From contig OZ244984.1 of the NCBI GenBank assembly GCA_965223125.1, positions 186,001 through 250,000 of the forward strand: a stretch of 64,000 bases of DNA. The letters are read 5' to 3'. Positions 33,935 through 42,953 of this stretch are shown here, one piece after another. A program made the translations under genes and the position numbers. The DNA comes from Pacificispira sp965223125. GTDB lineage: Bacteria; Pseudomonadota; Alphaproteobacteria; UBA8366; Aestuariispiraceae. Below the pieces are notes generated by a model that was not told the origin of the DNA, did no database searches, and saw only the letters and a list, made by a program, of their open reading frames with translations. The stretch's first letter is position 1, and every line of letters begins with the position of its first letter.

Positions 33935-34576
33935 TTACCGGCTCTCAATCAGTGCCGCCACCATGGCCATATCCTCGGCCAGAACGATGGCACCGGCGGC
34001 TCGCAACTCGGCGGGGCCGGTATCCCGGGTAAAGCCGATCACGTGCATACCAGCGGCCACCGCTGCGGCGACACCGGTCGCACTGTCCTCAATCACCGTG
34101 ACCCGGTCGGCGGGCCAACCCATGGTCGCCGCCGCATGTAGGAAGAGGTCCGGATGCGGCTTCGGGCGGGCCACCATATCGGCGGAAAAAACCTGAGCCG
34201 CGAACCGGTCCCATAATCCTGCGCGGCCCAGGGTAATCTGCATCTTCGCGACCGAAGCCTGGCTGGCGACACAATATCCTCGGCCCTGCGCGATCAACCC
34301 GTCCACCACATCCGAAACACCGGGTATCGCTTCGGCCTCATTTGAAAGCGCTGCAAACTGACGGGCGAAAAACCGATCCAGCCAATCCGGTGGCAGAGTC
34401 AGTCCGAATTCGGATTCCAGGCGGGGCGGCAGGGATTTGATCCGGCCCCCCTTGAACAGCGCAACAGATTCCTCGGTCGTCAGCGGATATCCGGCTTGGC
34501 TGATCTCCTCCGCCAGAACCCGGTTGGATATCCATTCGGTATCGACCAGAACGCCATCGCAATCGAATATGATCAC
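33935..34576 (-). CDS. HAD superfamily hydrolase (phosphoglucomutase/phosphatase type)
   Basis: The 213-residue HAD protein has motif I MIIFDCDGVLVDTEW (D5, D7), motif II YCVASQAS, the motif III Lys in MVARPKPHPDLFLHAA and motif IV VIEDSATGVAAAVAAGM. Its first codon overlaps the nadE stop by 4 bases, so it is translated with NAD synthetase. It may dephosphorylate a sugar or nucleotide phosphate; the substrate is unknown. The coupling hints at a link to nucleotide or NAD metabolism but does not prove one. Confidence 0.85.
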   Translation of the reverse strand: MIIFDCDGVLVDTEWISNRVLAEEISQAGYPLTTEESVALFKGGRIKSLPPRLESEFGLTLPPDWLDRFFARQFAALSNEAEAIPGVSDVVDGLIAQGRGYCVASQASVAKMQITLGRAGLWDRFAAQVFSADMVARPKPHPDLFLHAAATMGWPADRVTVIEDSATGVAAAVAAGMHVIGFTRDTGPAELRAAGAIVLAEDMAMVAALIESR

Positions 34577-36273
34577 AGGATTTTCCGAAAGGCATTGGTG
34601 ATCGGATAGCGCCGGTCCCGACCGAAGGCGCGAGCGGTGATCTTGACCCCCGGCGGGGCCTGTCTGCGCTTGTATTCAGCAATATCCAGCATGCGCCAGA
34701 CCCGCTGTACCAGTTCCGGCGCATGGCCGCGCGCGGCGATGGCCGGGACCGACATTTCCTTTTCGATCAGGCAGTGAAGAATATCATCCAGCCGGTCATA
34801 GGGGGGGAGCGTATCTGCATCTTTCTGATCCGGCTTCAGTTCCGCAGAGGGTGGCTTGGTAATGATCCGGATCGGCATGACCGGCCCCACCGGCCCCTTC
34901 AGCAAAGGATCGTCATTCGAAGCAAGCCCCCGGTTGCGCCATTCGCACAGTTTGAAAACATCGGTCTTGTAGATATCCTTCAGAACCGAATAGCCACCAC
35001 ACATATCGCCATAGAGCGTCGCATAGCCTGTCGACATTTCCGACTTGTTGCCGGTCGTCAGAACCATCGCGCCCATCTTGTTTGAAATCGCCATCAGCGT
35101 GACGCCCCGCACACGAGACTGGATATTTTCCTCCGTCACGCCGCTCTCGCCATTGCCGAAAATCGGGCGCAGCATGTCGGAGAATGCCGCCATGGCCGGG
35201 CCGATCCCGATCTCGTCCAGCCGCACCCCCAGCAGAGCACAGGCCTCCGCCGCATCCTCCAGGCTCTCGGCACTGGTATAGGGGGACGGCATCATCACAC
35301 AATGGACCGAGGCCGCACCCAGCGCATCCACAGCGACCGCAGCCGACAGTGCGCTGTCGATCCCCCCGGACATGCCCAGCACAACGCCGGGAAATCCGTT
35401 CTTGCGCACATAATCCCTGAGGCCCAGCACCATCGCACGATAGATCGATTCCAGCCGATCCGGCGGTGCGACCCGGTCGCCGGGCAGGCAGTGCCAGCCC
35501 TTTTCACCGCGTTCGAAGACCGCGATGGCAATGGCGCTGTCATAGGCGGGCATCTGGATCGCCAGACTGTTATCCGGATTAACCACGAAGGAGCGCCCGT
35601 CATAGACAAGTTCGTCCTGCCCACCGACCTGATTCAGATAGGCGAAGGGTAGACCGCTTTCCATCACCCGCTCCAGTGCAAGGGTCAGGCGAACATCCTC
35701 CTTGCCATCCTCATAGGGGCTGCCATTGGGAACCAGCAGGATTTCCGCGCCTGATTCCTCAAGACACTCGACAACGTCAGGGGTCCAGACATCCTCGCAG
35801 ATCGGAACCCCGATCCGCACACCCTTCACGCTGACCGGTCCCGGCATCGGACCAGCCTGAAAGACGCGCTTCTCATCGAAGACGCCATAATTGGGCAGAT
35901 CGTATTTGAACCGGGCGGTTTCTATCCGCCCGCCCGAAAGCAGCAACACCGCATTATAGGGCTTGCTCGTCCCGTCCCCACCCGCACCAACTCCCTGGCC
36001 TCGCCAGGGTGTCGGCAACAGCACCGCCGGACCACCATCCGCCGTTTCTGCAGCAAGTGCCGCCGCCGCCTCTTCCAGCTTATCCAGAAAGAATGGTTTC
36101 AGCACCAGATCTTCCGGTTGGTAGCCCGACAGGAAAAGCTCCGGCAGCAACAGCAGGTCCGCCCCTGCCGCCGCCGCATAGGCCCGCGCCTCACGGGCCA
36201 GATCGGCATTGCCCGCAATATCGCCCACGGTCGGATTTAACTGGGCCAGGGCAACGGTAAGGCGATCAGTCAT
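34573..36273 (-). CDS. nadE: Glutamine-dependent NAD+ synthetase
   Basis: The 566-residue enzyme amidates nicotinate adenine dinucleotide. Started at ATG 36273 (MTDRLTVALAQLNPTVGD), which has AAGGAA 9 bases upstream, it begins exactly with the glutaminase domain. The nitrilase triad is E45 (LLLPELFLSG), K123 (RFKYDLPNYG) and C159 (GVPICEDVW). The synthetase domain has the pyrophosphatase loop MSGGIDSALSAAVAV near residue 300 and GNKSEMSTGYATLYGDMCGG. A longer in-frame start at 36354 adds an unsupported leader. It ends in the HAD gene by a 4-base overlap. Confidence 0.95.
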   Translation of the reverse strand: MTDRLTVALAQLNPTVGDIAGNADLAREARAYAAAAGADLLLLPELFLSGYQPEDLVLKPFFLDKLEEAAAALAAETADGGPAVLLPTPWRGQGVGAGGDGTSKPYNAVLLLSGGRIETARFKYDLPNYGVFDEKRVFQAGPMPGPVSVKGVRIGVPICEDVWTPDVVECLEESGAEILLVPNGSPYEDGKEDVRLTLALERVMESGLPFAYLNQVGGQDELVYDGRSFVVNPDNSLAIQMPAYDSAIAIAVFERGEKGWHCLPGDRVAPPDRLESIYRAMVLGLRDYVRKNGFPGVVLGMSGGIDSALSAAVAVDALGAASVHCVMMPSPYTSAESLEDAAEACALLGVRLDEIGIGPAMAAFSDMLRPIFGNGESGVTEENIQSRVRGVTLMAISNKMGAMVLTTGNKSEMSTGYATLYGDMCGGYSVLKDIYKTDVFKLCEWRNRGLASNDDPLLKGPVGPVMPIRIITKPPSAELKPDQKDADTLPPYDRLDDILHCLIEKEMSVPAIAARGHAPELVQRVWRMLDIAEYKRRQAPPGVKITARAFGRDRRYPITNAFRKIL

Positions 36274-36405
36274 GAAAACAGGTTCCTTGAGCAGGGATAC
36301 GGGGTGAAATGGGTCTGTACGGGGGACTATCTTGCTCGCACCGCTTGAAATCAAGCCTCTGCAAGGCGATACCTAGAAGAACGCCGATCCGGAAGGAACC
36401 AATCG

Positions 36406-37239
36406 ATGACCGAGGACAGCAGCCACCCCCAGCACGGACATTCTCCCGGTGCGGAAAAACTGGGTGAATTCGCCCGAACGGTCAGCCAACTGCTAGCCGA
36501 CCGTCTGGCGGCACAGGCAGCCCGTGGGGATGGAAAGCTGAATGCGCGCGACATCCAGGCCGTAATGAACTCCTATTCCTTCGAACGGGATTCAGTCCTT
36601 CAAGGGCTCTGCGAGTCGACCTGGAACGGGTTGCAGCAGCACTTTGAAGAGGCCTTCTACGCGCAGATGCGCAAATTTCCACTGGAGCGCCTGATCGTCG
36701 CCCGCTTCGTCCATCTTCTGCCCGACCGTGACAAGGCGCCGGTTCCCGGACGCACCCTGTCCCGCCGGATCATCCCCGCTTTCATTCAGGCCCTGCACCA
36801 GATGGTCGGCCCGGAACTGTTCGAGGATTATGAAAACCGCGCCCGCGACATGATCGATTCCCTGCGTGCGAAGGAAGGAACGGCGCTGGACTGGGACAGT
36901 CTGCATGAACGACCGATGGCGAAGATTCTAGTTTACGACATCCTGATCTTCATCACCCGCTATTTCACCGATGTCCCGAAGCGGCGGGCCTGGATGGTCA
37001 GCTTCTTTGATCGCACCATGCCGGCTCCCAAGACCGATGCGGAAAAGGCCTGGAGTTTCGGTGACATGGAGTTTCACAAGGTCATGTCCGCCCTCTACAA
37101 GGAACTGGCCGAAACCCTGTTCAACGAAGAGGGGCGCAAACGCCTGGAACAGCGCTATGACGCCAACAGTCTGTCACAACTCGAACAGATGCTTGTCGGT
37201 CTGGCTCAGGACCAGAAGCGTGTTCTACACGCGGGATAG
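36406..37239 (+). CDS. Conserved protein of unknown function
   Basis: The 277-residue soluble protein has AAGGAA 7 bases before its ATG. The N-terminal 20 residues are His/Ser-rich (HPQHGHSPGAE). The body is helical, with conserved-looking blocks RLIVARFVHLLPDRD, SRRIIPAFIQALHQM and FGDMEFHKVMSALYKEL. I do not recognise a family. No signal peptide or membrane segment. It converges on the COG0523 GTPase gene (9-base gap) and diverges from nadE, so it is a single-gene unit. Confidence 0.72.
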   Translation: MTEDSSHPQHGHSPGAEKLGEFARTVSQLLADRLAAQAARGDGKLNARDIQAVMNSYSFERDSVLQGLCESTWNGLQQHFEEAFYAQMRKFPLERLIVARFVHLLPDRDKAPVPGRTLSRRIIPAFIQALHQMVGPELFEDYENRARDMIDSLRAKEGTALDWDSLHERPMAKILVYDILIFITRYFTDVPKRRAWMVSFFDRTMPAPKTDAEKAWSFGDMEFHKVMSALYKELAETLFNEEGRKRLEQRYDANSLSQLEQMLVGLAQDQKRVLHAG

Positions 37240-37248
37240 GTTTGACCT

Positions 37249-38328
37249 CTACGGCGCGACGAATGCCCGGAACATTGCCTCTACCGGCTCCCGGTTCATG
37301 TCCCGCGCGATGATGACAAGGCGAGAAGACGGCACTTCTCCCTCCGACCAGGAGGAAAGCATCGCAGGCGGATGAAAGACATGCTGGACGCCGTGGACGG
37401 CAACCGGTCCCTCAGCCTCCGTAACATGCAGAATACCCTTCATCCGCAGCAGGTTCGCACCATGGGTCGCGATCAGCGCCTCAATCCACTCCACGAATGA
37501 ATCCCAGGGGATCGGCGCATCATGCCGGATGACGAAGGACCGGATGCGATCATCATGGCGATTGCGATCATGTGCATGCCCATGTTCATGATGCCCGTGA
37601 TCATGATGCTCATGCCCGGACTCCTCATAGGCTTCCGCCGCCAGCCAGCGGGCGACATCGGGGTGCTTGCTTTCCGGGTCATAGAGGCCACTGCCGAACA
37701 GGTCCGACGGAGCAACATCGCCATGCCGGACCAACAGGATCGGGGCTGCGGGATTGATCCTGCGCAGACGCGCCTGCAATGCCGAACTCTCAACCGCCAG
37801 ATCGGTCTTGGTCAGCAGAATGCGGTCGGCGACGGCAGCCTGTTTCATCGCTTCGGGCTGCATGTCCAGGGTCGATGATCCCACCATCGCATCCACCGTC
37901 GCGATCACCCCGTCCAGACGATAGCGGGCCGACAGGACCGGATCCGTCATCAATGTATGCAGGATCGGCGCAGGATCGGCCAGACCCGTTGTTTCGATCA
38001 CAAGGCGGTTGAATTTGGGGATATCACCGTTCCAGCGTCGTTTGATCAATCCGCGCAAGGTTTCGATCAGATCACCCCGGATGGTGCAGCAGAGACACCC
38101 GGAATCCATCACAACCAGATCCTCGCTGGCGCTTTCCACCAGCAGATTATCGATCCCGACTTCACCGAATTCGTTGATGACGACAGCAGTATCCCCCATT
38201 TCTGGATGACGTAACAGCCGGTTCAGCAGGGTCGTCTTGCCCGAGCCCAGAAAACCCGTCAGAACACTGACCGGCAGGCGATCTTCCACCACACTGGTTG
38301 CCTCTTGCTGCGTTTCATCCGACATCAT
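37249..38328 (-). CDS. CobW/COG0523-family metal-chaperone GTPase
   Basis: This protein of about 359 residues starts at ATG 38328 or 38325, with GGGAG upstream. The Walker A GFLGSGKT lies at about 25-32, the family metal-binding motif CLCC follows near residue 79 (MDSGCLCCTIRGDL), and the base-recognition TKTD lies further on. A His-rich stretch of about 20 residues (EHHDHGHHEHGHAHD) sits before the CobW C-terminal domain. Members insert metals, usually Zn or Co, into partner proteins. The partner is unknown. No Zur box was recognised at the start. Confidence 0.88.
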   Translation of the reverse strand: MMSDETQQEATSVVEDRLPVSVLTGFLGSGKTTLLNRLLRHPEMGDTAVVINEFGEVGIDNLLVESASEDLVVMDSGCLCCTIRGDLIETLRGLIKRRWNGDIPKFNRLVIETTGLADPAPILHTLMTDPVLSARYRLDGVIATVDAMVGSSTLDMQPEAMKQAAVADRILLTKTDLAVESSALQARLRRINPAAPILLVRHGDVAPSDLFGSGLYDPESKHPDVARWLAAEAYEESGHEHHDHGHHEHGHAHDRNRHDDRIRSFVIRHDAPIPWDSFVEWIEALIATHGANLLRMKGILHVTEAEGPVAVHGVQHVFHPPAMLSSWSEGEVPSSRLVIIARDMNREPVEAMFRAFVAP

Positions 38329-38413
38329 CACTGCTCCCGAAAACCGTGCTGGAAAGGCTGGTTGCTCTCCGTGTAGGGTTTAAGCTGTCCCATTTCAATC
38401 GAAAGCCTCACCA

Positions 38414-39826
38414 ATGACCGATCTGATCCGCCTGACCGCTTGCGCCGCCGTGGACCTGCTGAAATCCGGTGAGGTCACGCCGCTGGAAATGCTGGGGGCC
38501 GCCTATGACCGGATCGAGGCCGTGGATGGCGCGGTCAACGCCACCCCGATCCTCTGCCGGGAACGGGCCGAGGCGCAGGCCAGACAGGCATCCCGCGACT
38601 CCCTGCTGGCCGGACTACCGGTCGGAATCAAGGATCTGAGCGAGGTTGAGGGCGTGCGCTGTACCTATGGCTCACCGATCTTCAAGGAGTATATCCCCGA
38701 TTTCTCCGACATCCCGGTCCAACATCTGGAACAACGTGGCGCTGTCGTGATCGGGAAGACAAATACGCCGGAATTCGGCGCGGGGGCGAATACCTTCAAC
38801 GCGGTCTTCGGCATCACCCGCAATCCCTGGGACACCTCCAAGAGCTGCGCCGGGTCTTCCGGTGGTTCGGCGGTGGCGCTGGCGACCGGCCAGTGCTGGC
38901 TTGCCAGTGGCTCCGACCTCGGCGGCAGCCTGCGCACGCCTGCCAGCTTCTGTGGCGTAGTGGGCCTGCGCCCCAGTCCAGGTCGGGTCGCGCGGCTCAA
39001 TCCCGGCGATCCTTTCGGGACGATGAGCGTCGAGGGACCGATGGGACGAACCGTGGAGGATACCGCCCTGATGCTGGACGCGATGGCGGGTCGCGATACC
39101 CGCGACCCGATCAGCCAGCCCGCCCCGCCCACCGGTTTCCGGCAAACCTGCCAAACCGGCGCGCCGCCCCGGCGGATTGCGTGGAGTCTTGATCTCGGCG
39201 GCATCATTCCGGTTGATTCCAACGTCGCGGAGGTCTTTGAACAAGCTGTCCGACGCTTCACCGATATGGGCGTGGAGATGGTCGAGACCTGCCCCGATTT
39301 CAGCCATGCCATAGAGGCCTTCAAGATTCTGCGCGGTCTCGGTTTCGTCAACGGGCAGCGGGAGAATTACGAGAAGCATCGCGCGCTGCTGAAAGAGGAT
39401 GTGATCTGGAACTACGAATATGGTCTGAGCCTGACCGCCGCCGACATTGCCCAGGCCCAACGCTGGCGCGGTGCGATCCAGGGGGAGGCGGTGTCGCTGC
39501 TCACACGGCAGGGCTTCGATGCCTTCCTATGCCCCACTGCCATCGTCCCGCCCTACCCCGCCGAACAGCTTTGGGTCGATGAGGTGAACGGTCAGCGCTT
39601 CGACAATTACATCCACTGGCTTGCCCTAGTCTCCACCCTCACACTGACCGGCCTGCCCGCCGTATCGCTGCCCGCTGGCATGACTAGTAATGGCCTGCCG
39701 GTCGGTGTCCAACTGGTCGGCGCACCGCTTGAAGAAGGCCGACTGCTCGCCCATGCCCGCCATTTTGAAGAAGCAACCGGCCTTGCCGCCCTTCTGCCGA
39801 TCAATCCGAAAGGGTCCGTTTCCTGA
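38414..39826 (+). CDS. Amidase signature-family enzyme (GatA-like)
   Basis: The 470-residue enzyme has the Ser-cisSer-Lys triad. The Lys is in LPVGIKDLSEVEGVRCTYG, and the serines are in the amidase-signature block SCAGSSGGSAVALATGQCWL and in GSDLGGSLRTPASFCGVVGL. The C-terminal part ends with TLTGLPAVSLPAGMTSNGLPVGVQLVG, read in pieces, typical for the family. No GatB or GatC gene is nearby, so this is more likely a stand-alone amidase acting on an amide, nitrile-derived compound or aryl amide than the tRNA amidotransferase subunit. Confidence 0.87.
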   Translation: MTDLIRLTACAAVDLLKSGEVTPLEMLGAAYDRIEAVDGAVNATPILCRERAEAQARQASRDSLLAGLPVGIKDLSEVEGVRCTYGSPIFKEYIPDFSDIPVQHLEQRGAVVIGKTNTPEFGAGANTFNAVFGITRNPWDTSKSCAGSSGGSAVALATGQCWLASGSDLGGSLRTPASFCGVVGLRPSPGRVARLNPGDPFGTMSVEGPMGRTVEDTALMLDAMAGRDTRDPISQPAPPTGFRQTCQTGAPPRRIAWSLDLGGIIPVDSNVAEVFEQAVRRFTDMGVEMVETCPDFSHAIEAFKILRGLGFVNGQRENYEKHRALLKEDVIWNYEYGLSLTAADIAQAQRWRGAIQGEAVSLLTRQGFDAFLCPTAIVPPYPAEQLWVDEVNGQRFDNYIHWLALVSTLTLTGLPAVSLPAGMTSNGLPVGVQLVGAPLEEGRLLAHARHFEEATGLAALLPINPKGSVS

Positions 39827-39926
39827 CTTGCCGCACTGCGGTGCAGCGGATACGGTTGCGGTGCAATATTATCCTTCACCCGCGTAACCATTGCGCCGTG
39901 GAGGAAACCGACCAGGAGCGCGTGTC

Positions 39927-40400
39927 ATGGACAGTCCTCGCCTGCATACGGATCTCAACGGATTCTTCATCGAGGATCTGCATGTCGGCATGACCGCGAT
40001 CTTCGCCAAGACGATCACCGAAGCAGATATTGTGCTGTTTTCCGGCGTGACCGGCGACATGAACCCCGTGCATGTGAACGAGGAATTCGCCGCCGACACG
40101 ATCTTCAAGGGCCGCATCGCCCATGGCATGCTGACCGCCAGCCTGATCTCCACCGTGCTTGGCATGAAGATGCCCGGCCCCGGCTGCATCTATCTGAGCC
40201 AGGATCTGAAATTCCTCGCCCCGGTGCGCGCCGGCGACACGGTGACGGCCAAGGCGGTGATCCTGGATATCATTCCGGAGAAAAAGCGCATCATCTGCAA
40301 AACCACCGCCTCGGTCGGCGACAAGCTGGTCTGCGATGGCGAGGCCAAGATGATGGTCCGCAGCCGCGTCGAAGAGGAAGAGAAAGCGAGCCGGGCCTAG
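39927..40400 (+). CDS. MaoC-like (R)-specific enoyl-CoA hydratase
   Basis: The 157-residue hot-dog-fold protein starts at ATG 39927, with AGGAG 8 bases upstream; the in-frame extension to 39891 has no support. The hydratase-2 motif FSGVTGDMNPVHVNEEFA contains the catalytic D44 and H49, followed by IAHGMLTASLISTVLG. It hydrates trans-2-enoyl-CoA to (R)-3-hydroxyacyl-CoA, as in PhaJ, feeding polyhydroxyalkanoate or lipid routes. No pha gene is nearby. It is 10 bases from the convergent serine hydrolase gene. Confidence 0.88.
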   Translation: MDSPRLHTDLNGFFIEDLHVGMTAIFAKTITEADIVLFSGVTGDMNPVHVNEEFAADTIFKGRIAHGMLTASLISTVLGMKMPGPGCIYLSQDLKFLAPVRAGDTVTAKAVILDIIPEKKRIICKTTASVGDKLVCDGEAKMMVRSRVEEEEKASRA

Positions 40401-40409
40401 GACCCGGCG

Positions 40410-41471
40410 TTACCGGGCGCCGATTTCGGGCAGAACAAAGTCGACCAGCACTTTCACTGGCAGCTTCCAGGCATCTGGCTTGTTGTAGTTGCCAGCATAG
40501 ATCACCGCGACCATCTGATTGTTCGGATTCATCATAAGGCGTTGGCCACCATTGCCGAACCCAGCGTACCAGTAGGGCGGTGCCCCCTCGCCCGCAAGCC
40601 ACCAGAAATAGCCGTATCGCAGCCCGTCTGGAATATTGATCCTTGGCGTGATCGACTCTTCAACCCACTCCGCTGATACAATCTGTTTCCCCTGCCACAT
40701 GCCGTGATTCATCATCACCTGGCCAATCTTTGCCAGATCGTGCGTTGTCATCCGCAATCCGGAAGAACCTGCAACGGTGCCGTCTCGCCCCTTCACCCAT
40801 TCATAGTTTTCAATCCCCAACGGATCGAACAGCTTCTGCCTCGCGAAAACCTCCAAAGGCATTCCGGTGCCACGGCTGATCAACGTGCCAATGAGTGTGG
40901 TTGCGCCCCCGCTATAGGTCCAATGAGTACCGGGTTCGTTGATGATCCGCTGCTCCAAGGCATAGCGATTGCGATCCTCGGAATACTCCATCGCGATTTC
41001 GCTGTTGCGGGTACTGTTATAGGGAGCACTCTCGTCCCACTCTACGCCCATGGTCATGGACAATGCATGTCGAACCAGAATTTTGCGGCGCTTGGGCATA
41101 TCTGGAAGGTCGGTGTATTCAGGGAACTGATCGACCAGCGGCGCATCCAAGTCTGGCACCATCCCCTCCGACAGGGCGATGCCATAGAGCAAGCCGGTGA
41201 TGCTTTTAGTGACGCTTCTCAGATCATGCAGTCGGGTCGCATTATGGTCGATCACCCCTATGTCCAGACCCCAGCGCTGATCCAGTCCGGGAAAATACGT
41301 TTCCACGAGGATTTCACCCTTGTGCAAGATGAAAACGCTGTGCAGCCCCTTCAACTCCTCAGCCTCAAAGGCCTCCGTCAGCCTCTTCTCGAGCATCCTC
41401 TCCTCCGCGTACAGCGTCGATGAGGCGATGAACGCCACGGCCACGACCAGAACCCCGCCCAACCGGATCAT
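40410..41471 (-). CDS. Exported serine hydrolase of the class C beta-lactamase family
   Basis: The 353-residue protein has a signal peptide (MIRLGGVLVVAVAFIASSTLYA). The catalytic motif S-X-X-K is at 86-89 (RSVTKSITGLLYG). A Tyr-motif equivalent is in HWTYSGGATTLIG. I see no clear KTG/HTG box: the aligned region reads YAGFGNGGQRLMMN. Proteins like this act as esterases, D-amino-acid peptidases or unknown periplasmic hydrolases, so an antibiotic-degrading role is not implied. It is monocistronic. Confidence 0.82.
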   Translation of the reverse strand: MIRLGGVLVVAVAFIASSTLYAEERMLEKRLTEAFEAEELKGLHSVFILHKGEILVETYFPGLDQRWGLDIGVIDHNATRLHDLRSVTKSITGLLYGIALSEGMVPDLDAPLVDQFPEYTDLPDMPKRRKILVRHALSMTMGVEWDESAPYNSTRNSEIAMEYSEDRNRYALEQRIINEPGTHWTYSGGATTLIGTLISRGTGMPLEVFARQKLFDPLGIENYEWVKGRDGTVAGSSGLRMTTHDLAKIGQVMMNHGMWQGKQIVSAEWVEESITPRINIPDGLRYGYFWWLAGEGAPPYWYAGFGNGGQRLMMNPNNQMVAVIYAGNYNKPDAWKLPVKVLVDFVLPEIGAR

Positions 41472-41591
41472 GCTTCCCGCCTTATGCCGTAAAATTCAAT
41501 GAAAAATCACCGCCACTGCGATGTTAGGTTTTCTCTGCACTGCGCACCGACTATCTTGGCATTATAATATGTCTGGTTGGAATGGTGCTGT

Positions 41592-42542
41592 ATGCGAATT
41601 TTTAAAGACCCGAAAGATTATCCCAAGGAACGCTTCGGAGCCGTTGTCGCATTGGGGAATTTCGACGGGGTGCATCGCGGACATCAGGCGGTGATCGGTC
41701 AGGCCGGGGAAATCGCCGAAACAAAGGGTTGCGACCTTGCCGTGATGACCTTCGAGCCGCATCCGCGCGCCTATTTCCGTCCGGACGACCCGGCCTTCCG
41801 CCTGACGCCGCTCTCGACCAAAGCGCATCTGTTGCAGGCGATGGGGATCGACTCACTGATCTGCCTGACCTTCGATGCCGCCATGGCCGGGCTGACCGCA
41901 CAGGAGTTCATCGACCGTATTCTGGTTGAGGCAGTCGGTACCGGCACATTGGTTGTCGGCTATGATTTCAAATTCGGCAAGGGGCGCGGCGGCGATATTG
42001 AAACGCTTCGCGCCGATCCGCGCTTCGAGACGGTGGTTATCGACCCGGCTGCCGCCGCGACCGGTGAGGTCTATTCCTCAACCCGCATCCGTGACTATCT
42101 GACCGGCGGCGAACCGGGTCAGGCGGCGGCACTGCTGGGCCACCCTTTCGAAATTGAGGGAGAAGTGCTGCACGGAGCCGAGATCGGGCGGAGCATCGGC
42201 TTTCCCACGGCAAATCTGGACATGGGCGACTATATCCGCCCCGCCTATGGTGTCTATGCCGTCCGGGTCGGGGTTGAAACCGGTCGCACAGGAGAAATGC
42301 TCTGGTGCGACGGTATTGCCAATCTGGGGAAGCGACCGACCGTGGATGGTCTGACCGAGAAATTCGAAGTGCATATCTTCGACTTCGACCGCGACCTCTA
42401 TGGCACCCAGATTCGCGTGGCGCTGATCGAATTCATTCGTGGCGAGCGGAAATTCGATGGTCTGGATGCTCTGAAGGCGCAGATCGCAAAGGATTGCCAC
42501 GCAGCCAAGGTGATCCTGGACACCCGTGCGGCGGGGGCCTGA
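41592..42542 (+). CDS. ribF: Bifunctional riboflavin kinase / FAD synthetase
   Basis: The 316-residue enzyme makes FMN and FAD. Started at ATG 41592 (MRIFKDPKDYPKERFGAVVALG). The adenylyltransferase domain has the nucleotide motif ALGNFDGVHRGHQAV and VVGYDFKFGKGRGGD. The kinase domain starts near residue 180 with GRSIGFPTANLDMGDYIRP and GVYAVRV, and later has GTQIRVALIEFIRGERKFDGL. Length and domain order are those of typical RibF. An in-frame start at 41577 is possible but adds only five residues. Confidence 0.95.
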   Translation: MRIFKDPKDYPKERFGAVVALGNFDGVHRGHQAVIGQAGEIAETKGCDLAVMTFEPHPRAYFRPDDPAFRLTPLSTKAHLLQAMGIDSLICLTFDAAMAGLTAQEFIDRILVEAVGTGTLVVGYDFKFGKGRGGDIETLRADPRFETVVIDPAAAATGEVYSSTRIRDYLTGGEPGQAAALLGHPFEIEGEVLHGAEIGRSIGFPTANLDMGDYIRPAYGVYAVRVGVETGRTGEMLWCDGIANLGKRPTVDGLTEKFEVHIFDFDRDLYGTQIRVALIEFIRGERKFDGLDALKAQIAKDCHAAKVILDTRAAGA

Positions 42543-42547
42543 TCCCG

Positions 42548-42796
42548 CTATTCCGCAGGGGCCATGGTGGCGTGGTCCAGATTCCGTGCCTTAACCCGGT
42601 TCCTCACCATCCGGTCATGCAGGTGGGTGATCATCCGACTGCCGGTCTTCTCAAAGGCGAAGGGCAGGACCGCATGAACCAGACAGCACAACCCGGCCAG
42701 CAGCAGCGGCCCGGCAAAGCCCAGTGCCGTTCCCATATGCTCACCATAGCTCTCCCCGACCGTGGCCGGATGTTGGGTGAAGGCTTTGTGGATCAT
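42548..42796 (-). CDS. Small DUF6356-type membrane protein
   Basis: Started at ATG 42796 (MIHKAFTQHPATVGESYGEHMG), with GGGAGAGA upstream, it has 82 residues. The longer frame to 42886 is unsupported. It has a hydrophobic segment at about 27-50 (LGFAGPLLLAGLCCLVHAVLP) and a positive C-terminal part (HLHDRMVRNRVKARN). The pattern HPxxVGESYxEH and LPFxFExTGSR is that of the short DUF6356 family, with no known function. It converges on ribF, leaving a 5-base gap. Confidence 0.8.
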   Translation of the reverse strand: MIHKAFTQHPATVGESYGEHMGTALGFAGPLLLAGLCCLVHAVLPFAFEKTGSRMITHLHDRMVRNRVKARNLDHATMAPAE

Positions 42797-42953
42797 TGGT
42801 CTCTCCCTAAATGACTTTCCCGAATGCAGTGCAACAAGAATGCCGGAAATCTTGGAGAAAGAGGTTTCAAATTTTGCAGTTTTCAACAGAAATTTTCAAA
42901 TTCCATGCTAATATTCCAAAGGATAGCGAATATTCATTCCAAGGAACACACTG

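Noticed and set aside
42797..42886. N-terminal extension of the DUF6356 gene
   Set aside because: The family starts at the ATG 42796, which has a good ribosome site; the extension is AT-rich promoter-like DNA.
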